Positions 10,189-19,505 of a stretch of DNA of 58,560 nt are shown piece after piece. Each line of letters opens with the position of its first letter. Positions within the stretch are counted from its first letter, which is position 1. Made by a program: the position numbers and the translations under genes. The DNA lies in the NCBI GenBank assembly GCA_913045625.1, contig CAJWPE010000004.1:1-58560 (forward strand), in the 5' to 3' direction. The notes under the pieces are model-generated. The model ran no database searches and had not been told where the DNA came from. It was given only the letters and a program-made list of their open reading frames with translations. This DNA comes from an uncultured Chloroflexota bacterium (GTDB taxonomy: Bacteria > Chloroflexota > Dehalococcoidia > Lucifugimonadales > UBA826).

Positions 10189-11060
10189 TCTTTTTCCAAA
10201 GTAGGTTGTATGCGTATCCCAGTTTCGGGAAAAGCTTGTGCTTTTAGTTCAAACATTTCGTCAGTCCAAAAAGGCATTCCTATTGATCCTCGAATTCCTC
10301 CATCAACTGAAATTATTTCACCAGTAATGAAACTTGAAGCATCAGAAGCTAAAAGTAGCAAAACGCCTGCTAATTCTTCAGTATTTCCTATTCTACCCAT
10401 CGGAGAGTTTGAATTAAGTCGTTGTCTAAAAGTTTTATTTCTAATTAACCCCATTGTTAGCTCACTTTTGAACCAACCTGGAGCTATCGCATTTACTCTA
10501 ACACCTCTGTCAGCCCAGTTTGCTGACAAGCTTTGAGTTAATGTTGCTACAGCACCTTTAGTTGTTTGGTATGCAGTAGGGACACCTCTCATACCGCCTA
10601 GCCCAGCTACAGAAGAAATATTGATTATTGATCCTTTTCCACGCTTTAGCATTCTTTGGCCTGCTTCTCTACAGCAATACCATAATCCAACTAAATTGAC
10701 TGAAATTGTTTGTTGAAACATTTCATCTGTCATGTTTTCAGGAACTGAAGCTTCGTCTGAACTGGCTCCTGCATTGTTAACAACAACATCTATATCACCA
10801 AACTCTTGCTCAGTTTTAATGAAAAGATTTGATACATCATCAGATTTTGTGACATCACACTGAATGCTTTTTACCGTGAATCCTTTTTCTGACAATTTTG
10901 TTTGTAATTTTTCTAATTTCTCAATTCTTCTAGCAGCTATTACCACTTTAGCGCCTCTGGAGGCTAAAATTTCAGCAAATGCTGCACCTAATCCAGAAGA
11001 AGCTCCGGTTACTATTATTGTTTTATCTTTAACGTTAAATATAGGATCAAAAGATTCCAT
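10185..11060 (-). CDS. SDR family oxidoreductase
   Basis: This is a 291-aa classical short-chain dehydrogenase/reductase. The cofactor motif TGASSGLG (residues 18-25), NNAG, the catalytic Ser and the Y-x3-K pair in AYQTTKGA are all visible, as is the C-terminal FITGEIISVDGG typical of FabG/glucose dehydrogenase-like SDRs. The substrate cannot be predicted. The start is well supported by GGAGGTG placed just upstream on the minus strand. It is the first gene of the three-gene operon and is divergent from the methyltransferase gene at 11178. Confidence 0.85.
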   Translation of the reverse strand: MESFDPIFNVKDKTIIVTGASSGLGAAFAEILASRGAKVVIAARRIEKLEKLQTKLSEKGFTVKSIQCDVTKSDDVSNLFIKTEQEFGDIDVVVNNAGASSDEASVPENMTDEMFQQTISVNLVGLWYCCREAGQRMLKRGKGSIINISSVAGLGGMRGVPTAYQTTKGAVATLTQSLSANWADRGVRVNAIAPGWFKSELTMGLIRNKTFRQRLNSNSPMGRIGNTEELAGVLLLLASDASSFITGEIISVDGGIRGSIGMPFWTDEMFELKAQAFPETGIRIQPTLEKE

Positions 11061-11177
11061 TTGACACCTCCGAATTCAATAGATCATCGGGTACTTCATG
11101 ATATTTGGCAAGTATTTTACTTATCTAAAAACCAAAATCATGCAAGAATATAAATATCATTTTTTGGAGAGAACGTT

Positions 11178-12218
11178 TTGAGCTTAGATTTCACAATAAT
11201 TGGAGAAAATATCCACACGACTAGAATTTTAATGAGAAGTGGAAAAAGAATAATTGAAGATGATAATGGGGAAGAGGTTGTTAGTTATAAAGATTTAGAT
11301 GGTAATACTCATTTTATGCCAATTCCTGATCAGATTAAGGCCACCAAAGTGTTTACAGAAGGAAGAGTCAAACATTTTATGGTTGCTGTAATTTTGGGAA
11401 TGTCTAATGATCCTAATGAAAGAGAAATCGGGGAACACTATATTAAGACTGAAATTTTAAGGCAAGAAAATGCAGGCGCTACTTTTTTAGACCTGAATGT
11501 TGATGAGATTTCTTACAAAATAGATATTCAAAAAGCCTCAATGAAATGGTTAATAGGGTTTTATAGCTCTGTAGCTTCAATTCCTCCTAGTATAGATTCT
11601 TCTAGTGTCGATATTATTCGAGAAGGATTAAATGAATACAAATCAAATAATCAACCCCAAGGTGTCCCAATGATTAACTCAGCATCTTTGGAGAGATTGA
11701 GTGTTTTAGATGATGTATCCCAAAACAATACTTTCGTGATGATCACTGCTGCTGGATTTGATAGTATGCCTGAAGATGACGAAGAGAGATTATCTAATGT
11801 TTCTAAAATGATTCTTGAATGTGACAAGAGAGATATTCCTTTAAGTAAAATTCATGTTGACCCTTTACTTTTTCCTATTTCAGTAGATAAACGGTTTGGC
11901 AATCATTTCTTAGATTCTATAAGAGGAATTAGAAAAAAATTTGGACAAGAAATCCATATTTCTGGTGGTATGAGTAATGTTTCTTTTGGGCTACCTGCAA
12001 GGAAATTAATTAATGATACTTTGATTAAATTATCAATTGATGCTGGAGCCAATTCTGGGATTGTGAATCCATTGGAAAGTGATATTCAAAAAATACAAAA
12101 TATGGATTTAGATTCGGGTCCAGTCAAAATTGCTTCAGATATGTTATTGGGAAATGACGAATATTGTATGAATTTCATTTCTCAATTTCGTGAGGGGAAT
12201 TTAAAAAGTTATAAGTAG
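11178..12218 (+). CDS. Pterin-binding (methyltetrahydrofolate:corrinoid) methyltransferase domain protein
   Basis: This 346-aa protein is a TIM barrel of the dihydropteroate synthase/MetH-type pterin-binding family. IIGENIHTTR at the start, FLDLNVDE (the D and N of the pterin pocket), PPSIDSSSVD and PMINSASLE follow in the family order. Relatives move methyl groups between tetrahydrofolate and a corrinoid protein. There is no corrinoid-binding domain in the protein or next door, so the partner must be elsewhere. The start is TTG with GGAGAG at 11166-11171. An insertion of about 40 residues after the first strand (residues 20-60) is unusual. Confidence 0.7.
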   Translation: MSLDFTIIGENIHTTRILMRSGKRIIEDDNGEEVVSYKDLDGNTHFMPIPDQIKATKVFTEGRVKHFMVAVILGMSNDPNEREIGEHYIKTEILRQENAGATFLDLNVDEISYKIDIQKASMKWLIGFYSSVASIPPSIDSSSVDIIREGLNEYKSNNQPQGVPMINSASLERLSVLDDVSQNNTFVMITAAGFDSMPEDDEERLSNVSKMILECDKRDIPLSKIHVDPLLFPISVDKRFGNHFLDSIRGIRKKFGQEIHISGGMSNVSFGLPARKLINDTLIKLSIDAGANSGIVNPLESDIQKIQNMDLDSGPVKIASDMLLGNDEYCMNFISQFREGNLKSYK

Positions 12219-12304
12219 AAAATGTAATTTTTTGACACCAGTATTCTAGTTTAATATTATCCCCATATAACTTTTATTAATCAGAAGATTTTTAGGTGAC
12301 TAAT

Positions 12305-13753
12305 ATGACTACAGTTGAATCTAAACAAGAAATTTCTTTAATGGCTCATCTTTTAAGAAGAGCTGGGTTTGGAGCTACTCCAGCAGAATTAGAAAGAGCA
12401 ATGAGTTTAGGGTATGCAGGTATGTTGGATGAACTTCTTAATCCCGATCATCCAGATGAACTTCCTGATGATTTGATTCGTAGATATCACGTTGACTTAT
12501 CAGATTTAAGATCTGGTGGAGGAGCTCATTGGATATATCGATTGGTAATGACTGATACTCCATTAAGAGAAAAAGTATGTTTATTTTGGCATAGAGTTTT
12601 TGCAACAGCTACCTATAAATTGATTCAAAACAAGCCAATGACAAGTCAAATAGATATGTTTAGAGAATATGGAATGGGAAAATTTGATGATTTGTTAGTT
12701 CAATTATCTAAAGATCCGGCCATGATTATGTGGCTAGATAATCAAGATAACCATGGTTCTAACATCAATGAGAATTATGGGCGTGAAATTTTGGAATTAT
12801 TTGCAATGGGAGTGGGGAATTATTCTGAAGAAGACATTAAAGAAACAGCTAGAGCCTTCACGGGTTGGACTATCGAAAACGAACCTTATATGTCTATTAA
12901 AATGAGAAATAACACTGCTCGACCTTATGCTTATATGGCTTGGCAGTTTAAATATGATGATTCTGACCATGATCATGGTCAGAAAACTATTTTAGGGCAA
13001 ACTGGTAATTGGAATGGAGAAGATGCAGTTAGAATAATTTGTGAACAAGAATCTACTGCTAGATTTGTGGCAAGGCATTTGTATCATTTTTTTGTAGCTG
13101 ATGAATTACCTGTACCTCAATGGCCTCATGAAGAACCAAGAGATCCTAAAGCAATTGACTTGATGGTAAAGACCTATTTTGAATCAGATCACAATATTAA
13201 GTCCATGCTTAAGGTTTTGTTTGAATCAGATTTTTTTCAAGAAGAGTCATCAATATTTGCTAGAATCAAGAGTCCCGCAGAAATGGTTGTTGGAACTATG
13301 CGACTAGCAGGCCCGATTGAGTTACCTTCAGGGGATATATTTGCTGCTGATGCTGCTTCTTCAAATATGGGACAAGCAATTTTGAGACCTCCTAGTGTAG
13401 AGGGGTGGCAAGGTGGAACCGAATGGATTAATACAGGTGCTTATGTAGAGAGGGTTAATTTTGCTAGTAAGATTTTGAGTGATCCTGATAAATGGGGTAT
13501 TAGAGATATTATTGGTCGAATACAATCATTTTCAGACTCAAAAGAGATGAATAGTGATTCACTAGTCGAACACTGTATTGATGTTTTAGGTCCTTTGAAA
13601 ATGTTGGATTCTACAGTAACGGGCTTAAAATCTTATGCGTCAAAATTTGGTGAAATGTCTTGGGCAAACTCTGCAGAATCCAAACAATTTGATGAGGCAA
13701 CTGTTGCAATCATACAGTTAGTAGTTTCAAGTCAAGAATATCAAACTGTCTAG
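12305..13753 (+). CDS. DUF1800 family protein
   Basis: This 482-aa protein shows the DUF1800 hallmarks: HLLRRAGFGATPAELE at the N-terminus, LFWHRVFAT, NENYGREILELFAMG, ETARAFTGWTI, and SVEGWQGGTEWINTG late in the chain. The family's function is unknown, but it is very often paired with DUF1501. I prefer ATG 12305 because AGGTGAC at 12294-12300 is then the SD; the in-frame GTG at 12296 lies within it. No signal peptide is visible, unlike many exported relatives. It is the first gene of a three-gene operon with the NHL and DUF1501 genes. Confidence 0.82.
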   Translation: MTTVESKQEISLMAHLLRRAGFGATPAELERAMSLGYAGMLDELLNPDHPDELPDDLIRRYHVDLSDLRSGGGAHWIYRLVMTDTPLREKVCLFWHRVFATATYKLIQNKPMTSQIDMFREYGMGKFDDLLVQLSKDPAMIMWLDNQDNHGSNINENYGREILELFAMGVGNYSEEDIKETARAFTGWTIENEPYMSIKMRNNTARPYAYMAWQFKYDDSDHDHGQKTILGQTGNWNGEDAVRIICEQESTARFVARHLYHFFVADELPVPQWPHEEPRDPKAIDLMVKTYFESDHNIKSMLKVLFESDFFQEESSIFARIKSPAEMVVGTMRLAGPIELPSGDIFAADAASSNMGQAILRPPSVEGWQGGTEWINTGAYVERVNFASKILSDPDKWGIRDIIGRIQSFSDSKEMNSDSLVEHCIDVLGPLKMLDSTVTGLKSYASKFGEMSWANSAESKQFDEATVAIIQLVVSSQEYQTV

Positions 13754-13761
13754 GAGATCAA

Positions 13762-14772
13762 ATGGTAACAAGCGAGAGAGAATTACAATATATTACTAAT
13801 GTTGGATTTGCTGCTGATTTTGGAGGTAGAGGATTTTCTCTTCCTACATCCATGGCGATCAGATCTGATGGAACTATATTCGTTGCTAGTAGGGGGAAAC
13901 CTTCAACTGCAGGCTCTAATGGTATTCAAATAGTTACTGCAGATCATGATTTTATAGGTCAAATTGGTACTTATAATTCTGATTTAGGTGGAATGATGTG
14001 GCCAACTTCTGTAGTGCTTGATGATGAAGAAAACCTGTATTTAGCTGATGAATTCTATCACCGGATCACCAAATTTGATCGTGATGGAAAACCTATAAAG
14101 TCATGGGGTGAGAAAGGGTCCGGTGAAGGACAATTTAATCAGCCTAGTGGGATTCTAGTTAAAGATGGTAAATTAATGATAGTGGATTCAAGAAATAATC
14201 GAATTCAGACATATTCATTTGATGGTGAATTTATTTCTCAGTGGGGACAACCAGGTATTCAAGAAGGTCAATTTAATTTGCCATGGGGCATTTGTGACGA
14301 TTTGGACGGATATGTATACATCGCTGATTGGCGTAATGACAGAATTCAGAAATTTACAACAGATGGCGAATTTGTACTATCAATAGGAGAGTCTGGAAGT
14401 GGTCCTGGACAATTTAATCGGCCCGCTCATATGTCGGTGGATTCTAAAGGAAACATATATGTAGCAGACTGGGGTAATCAAAGATTACAAATAGTTGATT
14501 CCAATGGAAAATTCATTGCTTCGCATAGAGGTGCATCAGATTTAAGTCCTTGGTCAGTCGAATATTTGTCAGCACAAGATGATGAACGAAGAGCTAGAGA
14601 ATCTTTTGTGCCTGTATACGAACCTGATACAGATGATGTCCATGAGATCTCTGCTAGAATGGAGCCTTATTTTTGGGATCCAGTAGCAGTCCATTTAGAT
14701 GAAAATGAACGAATATATGTTTTAGAGACTGGTAGGCATAGGTTTCAGATTTTTGAATCTTTAAATTCATAG
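13762..14772 (+). CDS. NHL-repeat beta-propeller protein
   Basis: This 336-aa protein is built of NHL repeats. The sequences GQFNQPSGI, GQFNLPWGI and GQFNRPAHM mark successive blades, each followed by a YIADWRNDRIQ-like strand, giving about six blades. Such propellers bind ligands or partner proteins. There is no signal peptide. It lies 8 bp after the DUF1800 gene and 18 bp before the DUF1501 gene. That position suggests it is a partner or scaffold for that pair, which is an inference. Confidence 0.8.
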   Translation: MVTSERELQYITNVGFAADFGGRGFSLPTSMAIRSDGTIFVASRGKPSTAGSNGIQIVTADHDFIGQIGTYNSDLGGMMWPTSVVLDDEENLYLADEFYHRITKFDRDGKPIKSWGEKGSGEGQFNQPSGILVKDGKLMIVDSRNNRIQTYSFDGEFISQWGQPGIQEGQFNLPWGICDDLDGYVYIADWRNDRIQKFTTDGEFVLSIGESGSGPGQFNRPAHMSVDSKGNIYVADWGNQRLQIVDSNGKFIASHRGASDLSPWSVEYLSAQDDERRARESFVPVYEPDTDDVHEISARMEPYFWDPVAVHLDENERIYVLETGRHRFQIFESLNS

Positions 14773-14790
14773 GATCATAGGAGAAATTTG

Positions 14791-15912
14791 ATGGGCGAGA
14801 AGAAAATAGTAGTAGTTCAATTATCAGGTGGGAATGACTATTTAAACTGTATTGTTCCCTACAACAATCCACATTATGTAGATAATCGACCAAATGTGCG
14901 GATTTCTGAAGATAGAGTGATTCCGATTGGCGGAGGTTTAGGAATGAACCCTGTAATGCAGCCAATCAAGGAATTATACGACGAAGGTAAAGTAGCAATT
15001 ATTCATGGAGTAGGTTATCCAGAACCTAACCGATCTCATTTTAGGTCTATGGATATTTGGCATACTGCCGAACCTACAAAGGTTGGTAATGAAGGGTGGT
15101 TAGGTAATGCTATAAATCAAATGTATCCTAGTCATGACAATGTTGTTGCAGCTGTGAATTTCGGATCAGGTTTACCCCGCGCCTTAGTTTCTCCGGGAGC
15201 CCCAGTAGCTTCGGTAACTGATTTAGATTCATATGGTTTAATGAATCACTTAGGTCAATCAAATCAGAGAAACGAAGCCCTTCAGGCTTTTAAAGATATG
15301 TATTCTCAGGCGATTGGAAGTGGTCCAGTGATGGATTATTTAAGTCAGACAGGTTTAGATGCTTTAAAGGGTGCTGACATAATCAGCACTGTGACTAGTA
15401 AATACGATTCAAATGTAGAATATGCTCATAATTCATTTGCTAAAGCAATGAAAGGTGCAGCACAAGTTTTTCAAGCAGACATAGGCACTAGGATTTGTTA
15501 CACCCAACATGGCAGTTTTGATGCTCATACTAATGGAATTGCACTCCAAGAAGGATTACTGACTGATGTTTGTGGTGGGATTTATAATTTTTATGAAGAC
15601 ATGAAGCAAGCTAATCAAAGTAAAGATGTCATTATGTTTGTATTCACAGAATTTGGTCGAAGAGTTAGAGATAATGGTAATGGAACAGACCATGGTTCAG
15701 GTGGAGTAGCATTTGTCATTGGAGATTCAGTGAAAGGTGGTCAGTATAGTGATTATCCTTCTTTAGCTCCATCAGATTTATTGGAAGGTGACCTTAGGTT
15801 TAATTTAGATTTTAGGAGTTTGTATTCTGAAATTCTTGAAGACTGGTTACAAGTAGAGGCTAGGCCAGTTGTGAAAAACGAGTACGAAAAAATTGGTTTC
15901 TTAAAAAATTAA
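14791..15912 (+). CDS. DUF1501 family protein
   Basis: This 373-aa protein matches DUF1501, a family related to alkaline phosphatase/sulfatase folds. It has VVVQLSGGNDYLN at the start, the HGVGYPEPNRSHFRSMDIWH segment, and FTEFGRRVRDN...TDHGSGGVAFVIG near the end. Most homologues carry a Tat signal. Here the ATG at 14791, with AGGAGA at 14779-14784, leaves no leader at all, so the protein should be cytoplasmic. It is the third gene of the DUF1800/NHL/DUF1501 operon. Confidence 0.82.
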   Translation: MGEKKIVVVQLSGGNDYLNCIVPYNNPHYVDNRPNVRISEDRVIPIGGGLGMNPVMQPIKELYDEGKVAIIHGVGYPEPNRSHFRSMDIWHTAEPTKVGNEGWLGNAINQMYPSHDNVVAAVNFGSGLPRALVSPGAPVASVTDLDSYGLMNHLGQSNQRNEALQAFKDMYSQAIGSGPVMDYLSQTGLDALKGADIISTVTSKYDSNVEYAHNSFAKAMKGAAQVFQADIGTRICYTQHGSFDAHTNGIALQEGLLTDVCGGIYNFYEDMKQANQSKDVIMFVFTEFGRRVRDNGNGTDHGSGGVAFVIGDSVKGGQYSDYPSLAPSDLLEGDLRFNLDFRSLYSEILEDWLQVEARPVVKNEYEKIGFLKN

Positions 15913-15934
15913 ATCACATCGATAAGGTCGTGTT

Positions 15935-16288
15935 ATGAACCCAAAAACTGCTAATCTTATCAATTCAATCTCTCTCATATTAATGGGTATTTGGGGATTT
16001 ATAGATGTTTCTTCCCCAACTGCGTTGATTCCAACAATATTTGGAATATTAATTCTGATTTGCTTTTTTCTTTCCAATAAAAATGAAAAGCTGAATAAAA
16101 TTTTTGTTCATGTTGCTATTTTATTAACTATATTAATATTGTTTGCTCTGATTTTTACAAGGCTTCCAAAATCAATTGATGATGGAGGTGTTGGGTTAAT
16201 CAGAGTTTTGATAATGATTGGAACATCAATCTTTTCAACTGTGATTTTTATTAAAAATTTTATAGATGCTAGAAGATATAAATCGTAG
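15935..16288 (+). CDS. Small integral membrane protein, unknown
   Basis: This 117-aa protein has four hydrophobic segments (roughly residues 5-25, 30-46, 58-76 and 86-106) separated by short charged loops and ends in a basic tail. No family is recognised. It starts 22 bp after the DUF1501 gene on the same strand and could be cotranscribed, although no specific link is evident. Confidence 0.5.
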   Translation: MNPKTANLINSISLILMGIWGFIDVSSPTALIPTIFGILILICFFLSNKNEKLNKIFVHVAILLTILILFALIFTRLPKSIDDGGVGLIRVLIMIGTSIFSTVIFIKNFIDARRYKS

Positions 16289-16299
16289 AATTTAAATTT

Positions 16300-17487
16300 T
16301 TATTTTCTTCTCACTGCGTCATGATCCCAAGGGAGAATCCATTCCTCTTTAATTTCCATGCCAAATCCTGGTGCATCAGAAGGTTTAATGTACCCATCTT
16401 TAGGCATAGGCATGCCCGGTATGGGACATACCTCTTCTAATGGTATTCCTGGATCACTTCCCATCCAAAATTCTGCTACGGGTGATTCTGGCATAGCTAT
16501 TGCAAAATGTTGCCCCCATGGAGTAGCTGCAGCGGCGTGAGGAACAGTGATTATTCCTGCTGCTTCTCCTATAGCATAAACCTTGAGTGCTTCTGAAAGC
16601 CCTCCACACCACTTCATGTCAGGTTGTAAAATGTCTACAGCTCTGTTTTCAACTAGTTGTCTGAACCCCCATCGTCCATGATGATCTTCGCCAGTAGCTA
16701 ATGGGACCCAGTTGATTGCTTTTTTGAGTTCAATATATCCTTCTAAATCAGTTGGTATTAAAGGTTCTTCAAACCATCTTAGGTTGTAAGGTCTAAGTCT
16801 TTCAGCCATTCTGATAGCAAATTCAACGTTAAATGACATTACTGGGTTATACATCAACTCAGCATGGCTACCCACCATATCTCTTGCTTTTGCAATTTTT
16901 TCTTCAACCATATCTAGGCCATCTATGCCCATGTCATAGTGAGCTGGATTTGAAACTTTAAATTGTTTAAAACCTAATTCTAAGGACCAATCAACATCAT
17001 CAGATGTTACGTAACAAAGAGCTTTATCTCGACATGGCCCACCTATTAGGGAATAGACTGGTTGATCTAATAATTTTCCTTTTAAATCCCATAAAGCTAA
17101 ATCTATTCCTGATTGCGCAACAGTAGAAAGACCACCAGCTCCAAATCTTTGAGTAGATCTCCACATTAGATCATTTAAATATTCTAGAGCCATACAATCT
17201 CTACCAATTAATAATGGTGCAAAATGATAATCAATTATAGTAGCGGTGATTTCACCAAAACTTGTTTCACCTAATCCCCATGTACCATCTTCAGCAATCA
17301 CTTGAACCCAAACCTCTTCCGATGAATTTGCGCCAGGCATTTGGCCATGTTTAGTAGAAAATTCTGGATATTTGTTAATCGGTAATGCTCTGGGAGATGA
17401 ATTATTCCAATTCTGTCTTCTAGATTTTGTTTTGGGAGGTGTTTTAGGAATATTAAGAGTGACTGAACGAATTTCTTTAATCTTCAT
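16300..17487 (-). CDS. Enolase-superfamily sugar-acid dehydratase (L-rhamnonate dehydratase-like)
   Basis: This 395-aa protein has the mandelate racemase/muconate lactonizing fold: an N-terminal capping domain and a barrel. The pattern WFEEPL (Glu240), TGEDHH (Glu267), DILQPDMKWCGGL and VPHAAAATPWGQH (His317) most resembles L-rhamnonate dehydratase. The place of the first metal ligand, normally Asp, appears to be Asn214 (LMYNPVMSF), which could mean changed chemistry. The start overlaps the end of the CoA-transferase gene by 11 bp, so the two are cotranscribed and may act on one substrate. Confidence 0.72.
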   Translation of the reverse strand: MKIKEIRSVTLNIPKTPPKTKSRRQNWNNSSPRALPINKYPEFSTKHGQMPGANSSEEVWVQVIAEDGTWGLGETSFGEITATIIDYHFAPLLIGRDCMALEYLNDLMWRSTQRFGAGGLSTVAQSGIDLALWDLKGKLLDQPVYSLIGGPCRDKALCYVTSDDVDWSLELGFKQFKVSNPAHYDMGIDGLDMVEEKIAKARDMVGSHAELMYNPVMSFNVEFAIRMAERLRPYNLRWFEEPLIPTDLEGYIELKKAINWVPLATGEDHHGRWGFRQLVENRAVDILQPDMKWCGGLSEALKVYAIGEAAGIITVPHAAAATPWGQHFAIAMPESPVAEFWMGSDPGIPLEEVCPIPGMPMPKDGYIKPSDAPGFGMEIKEEWILPWDHDAVRRK

Positions 17488-18685
17488 TTACCATTCCTGT
17501 AATAGATTTGTTAGCTAATAATTCTTCAATTTTGTTGTCGTCGAGTTTCAAAACATTTTTCATGATTTCCACAGTATGTTCACCTAATAAAGGGGGGGGG
17601 CCTTGAGGCTCTGCTGGAGTTCTACTTAGATGCTGTAGAGCACTACCCAATACCTGAATATTTCCTATGGAGGAATGTTCTAGATTCCAAATAGAGTTTC
17701 GTGCTTTTGCTTGCTCGTCTTCAAATACTTCTTTTAATGTATTAATGGGGCTTACTGTTAGCCCTGCGGTTTGTAGAACTTCAATCCAATGAGTTTTAGG
17801 AAATTTTATAAATTTATCATTTAATATTTTTTCAAGTTCATTTCTGTTTTTTACCCTAGCTGCATTATCTTGAAATTTAGAATTTTGAGGTAAATCAGGT
17901 TCTCCTACCACTTCACATAAACGTGAAAATTGATCTTCATTGTTGGCTGCCATCATGAAATTTCCGTCTGAAGCAGTAAAGTCTTGGTAAGGGACTATTT
18001 GTGGATGAGCATTTCCGATTCTGCCAGGTGCAATTCCGGTAGCCAAATAACTTTGAGCAATATTCGCCATACATGCTATACCTACATCAAATAAAGATAC
18101 GTCAATATATTGACCTTTTCCACTAGTGTTGCGCTCGTTTAATGCGGCAAGTATTCCAATAGTGGATGTAAGTCCTGTCATGATGTCTATCCATGACGCT
18201 CCTACTTTAGTGGGGTTTCCATCTGATTCTCCAGTGACACTCATTATTCCTGTCATTCCTTGAAGTGCAGCATCATAACCGGGTTCAGGTGCTCTAGGTC
18301 CAGTTTGGCCAAATCCTGTTACAGATGAATAAATGATTTTGGGGTTAATTGCAGAAATAGATTCGTAATCTAATCCAAATCTTTTTAGGTTTCCAACTTT
18401 GAAGTTTTCTACAAAAATATCAGCTTCTTTTGCCAAGTCTTTGATAATTTTTTGTCCTTCTTCATCTCTAAGATTTACAATTAGGCTTTTTTTCCCTCTG
18501 TTTGCAGATAAATAGTAAGCGCTTTCATCCCCCATGAATGGTGGTCCCCAACCTCTAGTATCGTCACCCCATGGTGACTCTATTTTCCACACTTCTGCAC
18601 CTAGATCTGAAAGAATCTGCGTTCCAAAAGGACCTGCAAGAATTCTAGATAAATCTAAAACCTTAATATTGGTTAGCGCTCCCAT
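17477..18685 (-). CDS. Class III (CaiB/BaiF) CoA-transferase
   Basis: This 402-aa protein should move CoA between organic acids. It has the family N-terminus VLDLSRILAGPF, the ANRGKKSL segment, GFGQTGP, and the catalytic Asp167 in SWIDIMTG. The C-terminus has the family PPPLLGEH motif, which is encoded by a run of nine C on the coding strand (17592-17600 as G on the plus strand). The start has a good SD (GGAG). It forms an overlapping pair with the enolase-superfamily gene. The acid substrate is unknown. Confidence 0.85.
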   Translation of the reverse strand: MGALTNIKVLDLSRILAGPFGTQILSDLGAEVWKIESPWGDDTRGWGPPFMGDESAYYLSANRGKKSLIVNLRDEEGQKIIKDLAKEADIFVENFKVGNLKRFGLDYESISAINPKIIYSSVTGFGQTGPRAPEPGYDAALQGMTGIMSVTGESDGNPTKVGASWIDIMTGLTSTIGILAALNERNTSGKGQYIDVSLFDVGIACMANIAQSYLATGIAPGRIGNAHPQIVPYQDFTASDGNFMMAANNEDQFSRLCEVVGEPDLPQNSKFQDNAARVKNRNELEKILNDKFIKFPKTHWIEVLQTAGLTVSPINTLKEVFEDEQAKARNSIWNLEHSSIGNIQVLGSALQHLSRTPAEPQGPPPLLGEHTVEIMKNVLKLDDNKIEELLANKSITGMVNED

Positions 18686-18734
18686 AATTTTCTCCTTAAA
18701 TGATGATTATCGATCCTATCATTTAGATCGTAAT

Positions 18735-19505
18735 CTAACTACTTGGTTCCCATCTAAAGAATTTGATAGAAATAAAAATTGATGCAGACAACCATACAAC
18801 TAAAACTAAAATGTTTTGAATGTCTAATCCCCAAGAACTTACGAAAGGATTATAGGTGTCCTGTAAAGCAACAGAAAACGGTCTGACAGGAAAGATTTGA
18901 GCTATAAAATTGATCCAACTAGGCGCATTATCCATAGGAATAAAAACATCTGATATAAACATCAACGGAATTACACTAGCGTTGACAATAGGCGCAGCAG
19001 CATCAGAGTTGGGGATAATAGTGGTAATAGCAATTCCTAAAGCACTAAAAGTTGCAGAACCCAATATTAAAATGATGATTAAAGCTGGAAATGTTTTTGG
19101 AGTAACTGACACTTCAAAAAATAATATTCCAATAGTAAAAATTATGATGACTAAAGAAATTGATATAAGTACATTATGAGCTATTTTCCCAAATAAAAAT
19201 GGACCTAAATTTAAAGGGGTTCCACGCATTCTTTTTAGAATACCGTTATCTCTGTTAAATGTGAGAGTCATTGCGATTCCAGTGTAGCAAGTACTTACTA
19301 CTGAAAATGCAGTAATCATAGGTATATAAATTGTTGCTCTAGTTACTTGTCCTCCATCTATTTCTACAAGACCATCTCCAAAAATTTTTAACATTCCAAG
19401 AAACAAAATAGGAAACACTAGTGTGAAAAAAGCAGCAGCAGGATTTCTTCTATATGCTTTATTCTCATAAATAATTTGTCTTAAACCGAGTTTAATTGAT
19501 CTCAT
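18735..19505 (-). CDS. ABC-2 type transporter permease
   Basis: This 256-aa membrane protein has a cytoplasmic N-terminus (RQIIYENKAYRRNPAAAFF) and six hydrophobic segments. It has the ABC-2 pattern, including the FNRDNGILKRMRGTPL loop that contacts the ATPase. The conserved late segment is FIPMDNAPSWINFIAQIFPVRP, written here across several residues of the last external loop. It overlaps the ATPase gene by 14 bp. Together they form an exporter of the drug/lipid/polysaccharide type whose substrate is unknown. Confidence 0.8.
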   Translation of the reverse strand: MRSIKLGLRQIIYENKAYRRNPAAAFFTLVFPILFLGMLKIFGDGLVEIDGGQVTRATIYIPMITAFSVVSTCYTGIAMTLTFNRDNGILKRMRGTPLNLGPFLFGKIAHNVLISISLVIIIFTIGILFFEVSVTPKTFPALIIILILGSATFSALGIAITTIIPNSDAAAPIVNASVIPLMFISDVFIPMDNAPSWINFIAQIFPVRPFSVALQDTYNPFVSSWGLDIQNILVLVVWLSASIFISIKFFRWEPSS

